DNA of 9,854 bases, from NCBI GenBank assembly GCA_910577065.1, contig CAJTLD010000010.1, forward strand, positions 10,801 through 20,654, in the 5' to 3' direction. Each line of letters starts with the position of its first letter. Within the stretch, counting starts at the first letter, position 1. The notes beneath the pieces are model-generated. The model was given only the letters and a program-made list of their open reading frames with translations. It was not told where the DNA came from and searched no databases. The translations under genes were made by a program, and so were the position numbers. Positions 1-7,188 of the stretch are shown here, in pieces. The stretch comes from an uncultured Lachnospiraceae bacterium. GTDB taxonomy: Bacteria > Bacillota > Clostridia > Lachnospirales > Lachnospiraceae.

Positions 1-1
1 C

Positions 2-61
2 CCTGTCCTCTGGCTGACTGCGGTTTTGGCAGGATTGTACGATGAGCGGCGTTTGATGTAG
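2..61 (+). CDS. Possible C-terminal tail of an upstream gene (partial)
   Basis: An open frame enters from the left edge and ends at a TAG at 59-61, giving 19 residues: a hydrophobic run (PVLWLTAVLAGLY) followed by a charged end (DERRLM). This looks like the last membrane helix and short cytoplasmic tail of an integral membrane protein, but 19 residues cannot identify a family. A second + frame also stays open to position 45, so the choice of frame rests mainly on the hydrophobic-then-charged pattern. It lies just before the promoter of the hybrid kinase and would be the end of a separate upstream unit. Confidence 0.3.
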   Translation, partial: PVLWLTAVLAGLYDERRLM

Positions 62-104
62 TACTAAGTTATACGGCAGGAGTGGCGCGTAAAGGAAAAA
101 GAGA

Positions 105-132
105 TTACGGATTTGGGAAATTGTGTTATAAT
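105..132 (+). promoter_or_regulatory. Sigma-A-type promoter of the hybrid kinase gene
   Basis: A perfect TATAAT -10 hexamer lies at 127-132, preceded by TG at 124-125 (TGT-TATAAT), so it is an extended -10 element. The best -35 candidate is TTACGG at 105-110 with 16-base spacing; it is weak, which is usual when an extended -10 is present. Transcription would start near 139, giving a leader of about 24 bases before the ATG at 163. The promoter lies downstream of the GTG at 82, which argues against that upstream start. Confidence 0.65.
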
Positions 133-162
133 AGAGCCAGTAATGATACCAGGAGGAAACAT

Positions 163-2958
163 ATGCGGCCTATAGATAAGTACAAACGGACAGACAAAAG
201 AATCCTGCTGTTTTTGGGGACGGCGATCTTTACAATGCTTATTTGTGTACCGGTTCGGGCAGGGGAGGGGCGTACGGTGAAAGTGGCGTTTTTCCCAATG
301 GAAAGTTACCATATGTATTCTGAGGAGGAGGGATACGGCGGTATCGACGCCGCATATCTGGACGCCCTTTGCGGTTATACGGGATGGAACGTTGAGTTTG
401 TGGACTGTGACACGTGGGACGACGCTCTTCATAAATTAGAAAATAGGGAAGTGGATCTGGTGGGTTCGGCGCAATATTCCAATGAGCGAGGCAAGCTGTT
501 TGATTATGCGGCTCTTGCAAGCGGATATACGTATGGCTGCCTGTTTGTGGAAGAGGGCAGCAGCCTTGCTTATGAGGATTTTGGGCATATGCAGGATATG
601 CGTTTTGGGGTTGTGGAAAGTTACGTCCGCAAAAGTGATTTGCTGGAATACCTGGAGCAAAACGGTATAAAGGAACCGCGTCTGTACGAATACCAAACGG
701 CGCAGAAGCTGAGGGAGGCGCTGCATACAGGGGAAATTGACGTTGCGGCGCATTCCCTTACAGAAGTATCGGAAGGGCAGTGCTTGGTAGGAAAATTTGC
801 TTATGCGCCTTATTATTATATTACATGGAAAGGCAATAAGCAGCTTTTACAGGAATTAAATTATGGGATCGGGGAGTTAAAGACGGATTCCCCGGCATTG
901 GAACAGGAATTGAAATCCCGTTTTTTCGGCAGCCGCCGCGAGAATTTTGCCGCGGAGGAACTGAATCTGATCCGTCAGGGAAAAACGGTAAAAATCGGCT
1001 TTTATAAAGATACGCGGCCGTTGGCGTTTATCAATGAAGACGGGGAGTGCGACGGGATTTATATAAAAATTTTAAAAGCGGCGCAGGAAGGAAGCGGGAT
1101 TCCCATTGAATTTTGCCCGATTGACAGAAACGTTTACTGGAAAGATCTGGTGTTAAGCGGGGAGATTGATTTTTATGCCGGAGCCAGCAATATGTCAAAG
1201 GATACGGATATTGTGCTTACGAATCCGTTTATGGAGTATCACGCTGTAGTTGTGTCCAAAAATGATTATACCCTTTCGGAAGGGGAGCCGCCTGTTATTG
1301 CCCTGACCAATGGGCGCGCTTATCTGGCGGACGGTATGGGCATGGAAGGGCGGATTATTTATTGTGACAGCGCAAAAGATTGTCTGCAGATTCTAAAGGA
1401 GCACAGGGCGGACGTTACGATTTTAAATACGATAGAATACAATTACCAGTCTAAGAACGAGCGGTTTTCCGATTTGATTGAATGGGAAAATTACAGGCAT
1501 CAGTCCGGGGCGTCTTTGGCCGCGTCAAAAGACGCGGATCCTGCTCTGCTTGGCGTGATGGGGAAAGCGCTGCGGCTTGTGCCTGAGACGCAGAAAGAAG
1601 ACATTGTCAACCAATATATGAATATTCCTTATGTCAGCCATGGGCTGTTGGATTATGTTTACCAGGGCAGGAATGTAATTGCGGTATGCTGTATTTTGCT
1701 GGCGCTGTTTTTCGCTTTTTGGTATATCATAACTTATATGCAGAAAAAAGCGTACCAGATGCTTGAAAAAAAGAACCGGGAACTCCATGAAGCCATACAG
1801 AAAGCGCAAAAGGCCAGCCAGGCCAAGACGGAGTTTTTGTCCCATATGTCGCATGATATACGCACTCCTATAAACGGAATTATGGGGATGTTGAGTATCG
1901 CGGAAAAGAATGAAAAGGATGCGGCAAGGCAGGCGGACTGCCGGCAAAAAATCAGGATATCGGCGGAGCATCTGCTGTCGCTGATCAATGATGTTCTGGA
2001 TATCAGCAAACTTGAAAGCGGCAGTGTGGAATTTCATATGGAGGCGTTTCATTTGCGCAGCCTTTTGGAAAATTGCGCTGTCATTTTGGGCGGGCAGGCT
2101 TCCCAGCGCAGGGTGAAGCTGGCGACGGAGTTTTTGTTCCCGGCGGAAAAAACGGGCGGATATTTTGTCGGAAGCCCCCTTCATATTAAGCAGATACTGA
2201 TTAATATTGCAGGCAATGCCATTAAATACAACAAACCAATGGGGAACGTAAAATTTAAGTGTTATGAGCGTTCGGCAGAAAACGGGACGGCGCAGGTTTG
2301 CTTTGAAATCTCCGATACGGGTATTGGGATGGGAGAAGAGTTCCTCAAACATATTTTTGAGCCGTTTACACAGGAAGAGGGCGGGGCGAGGACGAATTAC
2401 CAGGGAACCGGCCTGGGCATGACCATTACAAAAAATTTAGTGGATCAGATGGGCGGGACAATAGATGTGCAAAGTGAACTGGGGAAGGGCAGCGTATTTA
2501 CCGTGGTACTTCCGTTAGAAATTGCAGAGCCGCCAAAGATTCAGGAAGAAACGTGTATGGATGCGCCTGCAGAGGCGTTCGGCAAGCGTGTTCTGCTGGT
2601 GGAGGACAATGCGCTGAACCAGGAAATTGCAAAGTATATGCTGGAAGAATACGGCTTGGAAGTTACGGTTGTCGGGGATGGACAGGAAGCCGTCAATTTG
2701 TTTGCCGGGGAGGAGCCGGAGACGTTTCAGATGATCTTTATGGATATTATGATGCCGGTTTTAGATGGGTATGGGGCCGCGAAAGCGATAAGGGGGATGA
2801 AACGGGCAGACGCCCAAACGATTCCGATTATTGCCATGACGGCAAATGCGTTTGCGGAAGATGTAAAAGCTTCAAAAGATGCGGGGATGGACGATCATAT
2901 TACGAAGCCGCTTGAGCCGGGGGTGTTAAATTGCGTACTCCAAAAATATTTGAAATGA
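163..2958 (+). CDS. BvgS-like hybrid sensor histidine kinase with two SBP_bac_3 sensor domains
   Basis: Membrane-bound hybrid kinase of 931 residues that probably senses a small extracellular solute, perhaps an amino acid, and signals by phosphorelay. Domains in order: signal peptide/anchor (about 13-33, ending VRA), first SBP_bac_3-like domain (about 37-255), second (about 274-490), membrane helix (503-525), HisKA with phosphoacceptor His564 in SHDIRTP, HATPase_c with N box (Asn681/Asn685), DTGIG (718-722), F box IFEPF and GTGLGM (748-753), then a receiver domain (about 808-930) with acidic Asp815, phosphoacceptor Asp861, Thr893 and Lys915. It has no PAS domain between membrane and kinase and no C-terminal HPt, so an HPt protein and output regulator must be encoded elsewhere, unless the receiver acts on the kinase itself. 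The ATG at 163 is chosen because AGGAGG at 151-156 sits six bases upstream and the promoter is at 105-132; the in-frame GTG at 82 precedes that promoter. It appears to be transcribed alone. The ligand is not known. Confidence 0.93.
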   Translation: MRPIDKYKRTDKRILLFLGTAIFTMLICVPVRAGEGRTVKVAFFPMESYHMYSEEEGYGGIDAAYLDALCGYTGWNVEFVDCDTWDDALHKLENREVDLVGSAQYSNERGKLFDYAALASGYTYGCLFVEEGSSLAYEDFGHMQDMRFGVVESYVRKSDLLEYLEQNGIKEPRLYEYQTAQKLREALHTGEIDVAAHSLTEVSEGQCLVGKFAYAPYYYITWKGNKQLLQELNYGIGELKTDSPALEQELKSRFFGSRRENFAAEELNLIRQGKTVKIGFYKDTRPLAFINEDGECDGIYIKILKAAQEGSGIPIEFCPIDRNVYWKDLVLSGEIDFYAGASNMSKDTDIVLTNPFMEYHAVVVSKNDYTLSEGEPPVIALTNGRAYLADGMGMEGRIIYCDSAKDCLQILKEHRADVTILNTIEYNYQSKNERFSDLIEWENYRHQSGASLAASKDADPALLGVMGKALRLVPETQKEDIVNQYMNIPYVSHGLLDYVYQGRNVIAVCCILLALFFAFWYIITYMQKKAYQMLEKKNRELHEAIQKAQKASQAKTEFLSHMSHDIRTPINGIMGMLSIAEKNEKDAARQADCRQKIRISAEHLLSLINDVLDISKLESGSVEFHMEAFHLRSLLENCAVILGGQASQRRVKLATEFLFPAEKTGGYFVGSPLHIKQILINIAGNAIKYNKPMGNVKFKCYERSAENGTAQVCFEISDTGIGMGEEFLKHIFEPFTQEEGGARTNYQGTGLGMTITKNLVDQMGGTIDVQSELGKGSVFTVVLPLEIAEPPKIQEETCMDAPAEAFGKRVLLVEDNALNQEIAKYMLEEYGLEVTVVGDGQEAVNLFAGEEPETFQMIFMDIMMPVLDGYGAAKAIRGMKRADAQTIPIIAMTANAFAEDVKASKDAGMDDHITKPLEPGVLNCVLQKYLK

Positions 2959-2997
2959 GCAGGACAGTAACTTTGATAATTCATTCCCGCCCACCCC

Positions 2998-3026
2998 TTG
3001 ACAACATCTGTAAAGTATTAGAAAAT
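2998..3026 (+). promoter_or_regulatory. Candidate promoter of the hydrogenase maturation operon
   Basis: A perfect TTGACA -35 hexamer (2998-3003) is followed after 17 bases by GAAAAT (3021-3026), which matches four of six positions of TATAAT, including A2 and the final T. Transcription would start near 3033 and leave a leader of about 160 bases before the ATG at 3196. It is the only convincing -35 seen between the kinase stop and the operon. The weak -10 suggests low basal activity or activator dependence, but that is inference. Confidence 0.5.
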
Positions 3027-3195
3027 GGCAGTATATATCACAACAAGTTTCTGAACCCGAAGGCGCCGCCTGACGGCAAAGACCCATACCGGACATTTTT
3101 ATGCCAAACTTAAGGAACGAGCCCGTCTTTTTCCGAAAGCCCATAAAAATTGTCTTTTCTTGTGCGGCAACCGGCAAAACAGGAAGGAAGGACGC
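3027..3195 (+). other. Long leader of the hyd operon with possible RNA structure
   Basis: This non-coding stretch precedes the TM1266-family gene. By eye, AAGTTT (3045-3050) can pair with AAACTT (3106-3111), enclosing a GCC-TGAC-GGC hairpin (3068-3077) and a GG-a-CAT/ATG-CC hairpin with a TTTT loop (3091-3105). GACGG (3072-3076) could alternatively pair with CCGTC (3123-3127), which is followed directly by five T, a terminator-like arrangement that would compete with the first hairpin. I do not recognise any established riboswitch consensus (TPP, SAM, cobalamin, FMN, c-di-GMP, purine, ZTP and others considered). The pairings are short and could be chance. Small open frames exist on both strands here but look non-coding. 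Confidence 0.3.
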
Positions 3196-3441
3196 ATGGC
3201 AACCAGAGTCGCCATTATATCAATAGCAGTAGAAAACCCGGACAGCGTCAGGGATCTCAACCGGATCCTTCACGAAAACGGTGAATATATTATCGGCAGA
3301 ATGGGCATTCCCTATCCCAAACGGGGCGTTTCCCTGATCAGCGTCGTCATGGACGCCCCGGCGGACGCCATCAGCGCCATGACCGGAAAAATCGGCATGT
3401 TAAGCGGCGTCACATCCAAGGCGCTGTACGCCAAACTGTAG
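3196..3441 (+). CDS. TM1266-family putative regulator of the [FeFe]-hydrogenase system
   Basis: Small protein of 81 residues matching the TM1266 family, an ACT/NikR-C-like ferredoxin-fold domain found almost only beside [FeFe]-hydrogenase maturation genes. Recognisable features are the N-terminal strand (TRVAIISIAVEN), the helix starting PDSVRDLNRIL, the central YIIGRMGIPYPKRG segment, the strand VSLISVVMDAP and the C-terminal helix/strand ending KIGMLSGVTSKALYAK. It has no DNA-binding domain, so any regulatory role is probably through ligand sensing or protein contact; the biochemical function is not established as far as I know. The ATG at 3196 follows an AGGAAGGAAGG purine run (3181-3191). 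An in-frame TTG at 3160 has no comparable ribosome site. It is the first gene of the maturation operon, 34 bases before hydE. Confidence 0.88.
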   Translation: MATRVAIISIAVENPDSVRDLNRILHENGEYIIGRMGIPYPKRGVSLISVVMDAPADAISAMTGKIGMLSGVTSKALYAKL

Positions 3442-3475
3442 CGTACCAAAAGGCAAACCCGAAGGGAGGAATGAT

Positions 3476-4534
3476 ATGCGCCGTCTGATTGACAAGCTGG
3501 CGCTTACGCACAGCCTTACAAAAGAAGAATGGATATCCTTAATCGCAGATCGCCCGGAGCAGGAATACCTGTTTGCCAAAGCCAGGCGGGCGGCCCAGAC
3601 ATACTACGGCAACGCCGTCTTTATCCGCGGCCTGATTGAGTTTACCAGCTACTGCAAAAACAACTGCTTTTACTGCGGCATCCGCCGGGACAACCGTAAG
3701 GCTGCCCGGTACCGCCTCGGCAAAGAAGAAATACTGGACTGCTGCAGGCAGGGCTATGGCCTGGGATTCCGCACGTTTGTGCTGCAGGGCGGCGAAGACG
3801 CCTATTATACGGACGATCTTTTTGCCGGCCTGATTTCGGAGATCAAAAGCAGCTATCCCGACTGCGCCGTCACCCTCTCCGCAGGGGAAAAACCCAAAGA
3901 AAGCTACCGGCGTTTCTTTGAGGCGGGGGCGGATCGCTATCTGCTGCGCCATGAAACGGCGGACGAAGCCCATTACCGGATCCTGCATCCTGCGGAAATG
4001 AGCTTTGCCAGCCGCATCCGCTGCTTAACGGATTTAAAGGAAATCGGTTTTCAGACCGGATGCGGCTTTATGGTGGGTTCTCCCGGGCAGACGCCGGAGC
4101 ATTTGGCAGAGGATATGCTTTTTATTACAGAGCTAAAGCCCGATATGGTCGGCATCGGCCCGTTTGTACCGCATCACAATACGCCGTTTGCCGGGGAAGC
4201 GGGCGGTACGGCGGAGCAGACGGTTTATCTTCTGGCGCTGCTTCGCCTGTTAAAGCCGGATCTGTTAATCCCGGCGACTACGGCGCTCGGCACGGTGGAT
4301 CCAGACGGACGGGAACGGGGCGTTTTAGCAGGCGCGAACGTCGTCATGCCCAACCTGTCCCCCGTCGGGGTTCGGAAACAGTATGCGTTATATGACAACA
4401 AAATCTGCACCGGGGACGAAGCGGCGGAATGCCTAAGCTGCTTAAAAGGACGTATGGAACGCATCGGCTACCGCATCGTAACCGGCCGCGGAGACCCGGC
4501 AAAAGAACCAGGAGGGATATCATGTACAACGTAA
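3476..4534 (+). CDS. hydE: [FeFe]-hydrogenase H-cluster radical SAM maturase HydE
   Basis: Cytoplasmic radical S-adenosylmethionine enzyme of 352 residues, the normal length for HydE. It takes part in building the organometallic [2Fe] subcluster (Fe-CO-CN units and the azadithiolate bridge) of [FeFe] hydrogenase. The cluster motif CX3CX2C is at Cys60, Cys64 and Cys67 (context FTSYCKNNCFYCGIRRDN), followed by VLQGGED (102-108), typical of the SAM-binding strand in this family, and later YLLRHET and GFMVGSPGQT, which are also characteristic of HydE relatives. The start is supported by GGGAGGA at 3464-3470, five bases upstream. Its last codons contain the ribosome binding site of hydG and the two frames overlap by 13 bases, so translation is probably coupled. 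BioB-like or PylB-like enzymes are the nearest alternatives, but the hydG/hydF context settles the assignment. Confidence 0.95.
   Translation: MRRLIDKLALTHSLTKEEWISLIADRPEQEYLFAKARRAAQTYYGNAVFIRGLIEFTSYCKNNCFYCGIRRDNRKAARYRLGKEEILDCCRQGYGLGFRTFVLQGGEDAYYTDDLFAGLISEIKSSYPDCAVTLSAGEKPKESYRRFFEAGADRYLLRHETADEAHYRILHPAEMSFASRIRCLTDLKEIGFQTGCGFMVGSPGQTPEHLAEDMLFITELKPDMVGIGPFVPHHNTPFAGEAGGTAEQTVYLLALLRLLKPDLLIPATTALGTVDPDGRERGVLAGANVVMPNLSPVGVRKQYALYDNKICTGDEAAECLSCLKGRMERIGYRIVTGRGDPAKEPGGISCTT
4511..4524 (+). promoter_or_regulatory. Ribosome binding site of hydG inside the end of hydE
   Basis: GGAGGG (4511-4516) lies five bases before the ATG at 4522, within the last codons of hydE. It sets the hydG start at 4522 rather than at the in-frame upstream codon at 4429 deep inside hydE, and implies translational coupling of the two radical SAM maturases. 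Confidence 0.85.
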
Positions 4535-5940
4535 TGTCGCCGCGGGCAAACGAGTTTATCAGTGACGAGGAAATCAGGGAGTGCCTTGCTTTTGCAGAGG
4601 AGAATAAAACGAACCGCACGCTCATAGAACAGATTCTGGAAAAAGCCTCCAAAATGGAAGGCGTTTCCCACCGGGAAGCCATTGTGCTGCTGGACTGTGA
4701 AATTGAAGATTTAAACGAACGGATCTACCGGCTTGCCAGAGCCATCAAGCAGGAATTTTACGGCAACCGCATCGTTATGTTCGCGCCGTTATATCTGTCT
4801 AATTACTGTATCAACGGCTGCAAATACTGCCCGTACCATCTGAAAAACAAGCACATTGCCCGAAAAAAGCTAACGCAGGAGGAAATCCGCAGGGAAGTCA
4901 TCGCCTTACAGGATATGGGGCACAAACGCCTTGCGCTGGAAGCGGGCGAGGATCCGGTCCATAACCCAATCGAGTATATCTTAGAAAGCATCGAAACAAT
5001 CTACGGCATCCGGCATAAAAACGGCGCAATCCGCCGCGTAAACGTCAACATTGCGGCAACGACCGTGGAACATTACCGCAGGCTAAAGGACGCCGGGATC
5101 GGGACTTATATTCTGTTCCAGGAAACGTACAACCGCGCATCCTATGAAGAGCTGCACCCCACCGGGCCCAAAAGCGACTACGCGTACCATACCGAGGCCA
5201 TGGATCGCGCCAGGGAAGCAGGCATTGACGATATGGGCATCGGCGTGCTGTTCGGCCTAAACAATTACCGCTACGATTTTACCGGGATCATCATGCATGC
5301 GGAGCATATGGAACGCTTCGGCGGCGTCGGGCCGCACACCATCAGCGTGCCGCGCGTGCGCAGGGCGGACGACATCGATCCAAACGTGTTCGACAACGGG
5401 ATTTCGGACGATACGTTTGCCAAAATCGTCGCATGCTTAAGGATTGCCGTCCCGTATACCGGGATGATCGTTTCCACAAGGGAAAGCCAGGAAAGCCGCA
5501 GGCGCGTGCTTGACCTTGGGATTTCGCAGATCAGCGGCGGCTCTAAGACAAGCGTCGGCGGCTATGCAGAGGAAGAAGCGCCCGAAGAAAATTCCGCGCA
5601 GTTTGATATCAGCGACAACCGCACGTTAGACGAAGTCGTGCGCTGGCTGATGGAACTTTCGTATGTGCCCAGCTTTTGTACGGCGTGCTACCGCGAAGGC
5701 AGGACGGGCGACCGCTTTATGTCGCTGCTGAAAAGCAGGCAGATCATCAACTGCTGCCACCCGAACGCGCTGATGACGCTCAAAGAATACCTGGAGGATT
5801 ACGCGTCCGAAGAGACAAAGGCCATCGGGGAAGCGCTGATTGCGCAGGAACTCAAAAAAATTCCAAACAAAACCGTGCAAAACCGCGCGGCGGAATATAT
5901 CGGCAATATACATCTCGGAAAAAGGGATTTCCGTTTTTAA
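4522..5940 (+). CDS. hydG: [FeFe]-hydrogenase maturase HydG, radical SAM tyrosine lyase
   Basis: Radical SAM enzyme of 472 residues, typical for HydG. The family cleaves tyrosine to p-cresol and dehydroglycine, which yields the CO and CN- ligands delivered as an iron-cysteine synthon for H-cluster assembly. The N-terminal SAM cluster motif is Cys96, Cys100 and Cys103 (context YCINGCKYCPYH). The C-terminal auxiliary cluster motif CX2CX22C is present as Cys386, Cys389 and Cys412, which separates HydG from ThiH and other aromatic lyases lacking this site. Further family marks are LALEAGEDP in the barrel, LFQETY, and ISGGSKTSVGGY near 365-376. Both clusters therefore look intact and the enzyme is predicted to be active. 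The start at 4522 follows GGAGGG and aligns with the expected N terminus. The stop is followed 12 bases later by hydF. Confidence 0.96.
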   Translation: MYNVMSPRANEFISDEEIRECLAFAEENKTNRTLIEQILEKASKMEGVSHREAIVLLDCEIEDLNERIYRLARAIKQEFYGNRIVMFAPLYLSNYCINGCKYCPYHLKNKHIARKKLTQEEIRREVIALQDMGHKRLALEAGEDPVHNPIEYILESIETIYGIRHKNGAIRRVNVNIAATTVEHYRRLKDAGIGTYILFQETYNRASYEELHPTGPKSDYAYHTEAMDRAREAGIDDMGIGVLFGLNNYRYDFTGIIMHAEHMERFGGVGPHTISVPRVRRADDIDPNVFDNGISDDTFAKIVACLRIAVPYTGMIVSTRESQESRRRVLDLGISQISGGSKTSVGGYAEEEAPEENSAQFDISDNRTLDEVVRWLMELSYVPSFCTACYREGRTGDRFMSLLKSRQIINCCHPNALMTLKEYLEDYASEETKAIGEALIAQELKKIPNKTVQNRAAEYIGNIHLGKRDFRF

Positions 5941-5955
5941 GGAGAAAGTACAGTG
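5939..5955 (+). promoter_or_regulatory. Ribosome binding site selecting a GTG start for hydF
   Basis: AAGGAGA (5939-5945) overlaps the hydG stop and lies seven bases before GTG at 5953, a normal spacing. The in-frame ATG at 5959 would be 13 bases away. GTG is therefore the preferred start, though it adds only two residues before that Met. Confidence 0.6.
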
Positions 5956-7188
5956 GGCATGAATGAAACACCGTCGGCAAACCGTGTGCAGATTGGGATC
6001 TTCGGCAGGGTAAACGCCGGGAAATCCAGCATCATAAACGCCATTACCGGACAGGATCTTGCTATTATATCCGGGAAAAAGGGAACGACCACAGACCCGG
6101 TAAAAAAGGCCATGGAGCTTTTGCCGCTGGGGCCTGTGGTACTGATCGACACGCCTGGCTTAGACGACACCGGATATCTCGGGAAGCTGCGGGTGGAAAA
6201 AACCCGGGAAGTCTTAAACAAAGTGGATATCGCGGTACTTGCCGTAGACGCAAAAGCGGCGGACGAAGCGTCGCTTCGGGAAATCGAGGAGCCGCTTATA
6301 CGACGGGTTGCCGAACAGAAGCTGCCGTATGTAATAGCGGTCAACAAAGCGGACCGGATTTCGGACGCAAAGCGGAATCGGCTCGCGGATTTTTTTGGAA
6401 AAGAAGCCCCTCTTATGTTTGTAAGCGCAAAAACCGGGCAGAATATTTTGGAATTAAAAGAACGGATTGCAGCCGCTCTGCCGCCGGAGGATCCCGGCAG
6501 ACGGCTGATTGGGGATTTGCTGCAGCCTTATGATACGGTGGTTTTAGTCGTCCCGATTGATTCCGCCGCACCAAAGGGAAGGCTGATCCTGCCGCAGCAG
6601 CAGGTCATCCGGGACTGCCTGGAAGCGGGCGCAATCCCGGTGGTCACAAGGGATACGGAGCTTCCCCGCGCGCTCCTTTCGCTGTCCGCAAAGCCCAAAG
6701 CTGTCATTACGGACAGCCAGGCGTTTTTGCAGGCGGCAAAGGCAACGCCTAAGGATGTGTACCTGACGTCGTTTTCCATCCTGTTTTCCCGCTACAAGGG
6801 GGACTTGTGGCAGCAGGTAGAGGGCACCCGGGCAATCCGGGATTTAAAGGACGGGGATCTGGTGCTGGTGTCCGAGGGGTGTACCCATCACCGGCAGTGC
6901 GGGGATATCGGCACGCAGAAGCTCCCCCGGCGCATCCGGGAATTTACCGGAAAGGAGCTTGCATTCCGGTTTACAAGCGGCGGCGAATTTCCGGAGGATT
7001 TGTCCGGGTTTGCCTTAGCGATACACTGCGGCGGCTGTACGTTAAACGGGCGTGAAATGCAGCGCCGCCTTTCTCTGGCCAGGGCGTCCGGAACGCCCAT
7101 GACCAATTACGGGACAGCGCTTGCCTATATGAGCGGGATTCTTAAGCGCAGCCTGGAACTATTTCAACAGCCGCAGGAGGGACTATGA
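5953..7188 (+). CDS. hydF: [FeFe]-hydrogenase maturation GTPase and scaffold HydF
   Basis: HydF of 411 residues, usual family length. It receives HydE/HydG products, assembles the [2Fe] precursor on its own Fe-S cluster and delivers it to apo-hydrogenase. The N-terminal GTPase domain (about 12-175) has G1 GRVNAGKSS (18-26), G2 in GTTTDPV, G3 DTPG (66-69), G4 NKAD (131-134) and G5 SAK (158-160). A middle dimerisation region follows. The C-terminal cluster domain has the signature CxH-x45-HCxxC: Cys310, His312, His358, Cys359 and Cys362, so all expected ligand positions are present. The gene starts 12 bases after hydG with a GTG codon. Its stop overlaps the next start as ATGA, which ties the following unrecognised gene to this operon. 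Confidence 0.96.
   Translation: MGMNETPSANRVQIGIFGRVNAGKSSIINAITGQDLAIISGKKGTTTDPVKKAMELLPLGPVVLIDTPGLDDTGYLGKLRVEKTREVLNKVDIAVLAVDAKAADEASLREIEEPLIRRVAEQKLPYVIAVNKADRISDAKRNRLADFFGKEAPLMFVSAKTGQNILELKERIAAALPPEDPGRRLIGDLLQPYDTVVLVVPIDSAAPKGRLILPQQQVIRDCLEAGAIPVVTRDTELPRALLSLSAKPKAVITDSQAFLQAAKATPKDVYLTSFSILFSRYKGDLWQQVEGTRAIRDLKDGDLVLVSEGCTHHRQCGDIGTQKLPRRIREFTGKELAFRFTSGGEFPEDLSGFALAIHCGGCTLNGREMQRRLSLARASGTPMTNYGTALAYMSGILKRSLELFQQPQEGL

Noticed and set aside
82..162. GTG at 82 as start of the hybrid kinase
   Set aside because: It lies upstream of the TATAAT promoter element and would put 27 extra residues before the signal peptide. AGGAGG before ATG 163 is far better.
1525..2352. A 275-codon open frame on the minus strand inside the hybrid kinase gene
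   Set aside because: It is antisense to the kinase core, its translation has no family signature, and the + strand carries all kinase motifs. It is a by-product of codon usage.
2926..3177. Small open frames on both strands across the gap between the kinase and the hyd operon (+ strand 2931-3113, - strand 2926-3177)
   Set aside because: Neither has a convincing ribosome site or recognisable sequence, and both overlap the kinase stop region. The gap is better explained as promoter plus leader.
3054..3465. The ten-base word AACCCGAAGG occurs at 3054-3063 and 3456-3465
   Set aside because: The second copy is part of the hydE ribosome site, flanks do not match, and a single pair of ten-mers in this window is weak evidence for a repeat or operator.
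4429..4521. Upstream in-frame start of hydG within hydE
   Set aside because: The extra residues (PKLLKRTYGT...) are not HydG-like, and the GGAGGG/ATG at 4522 gives the normal family length.
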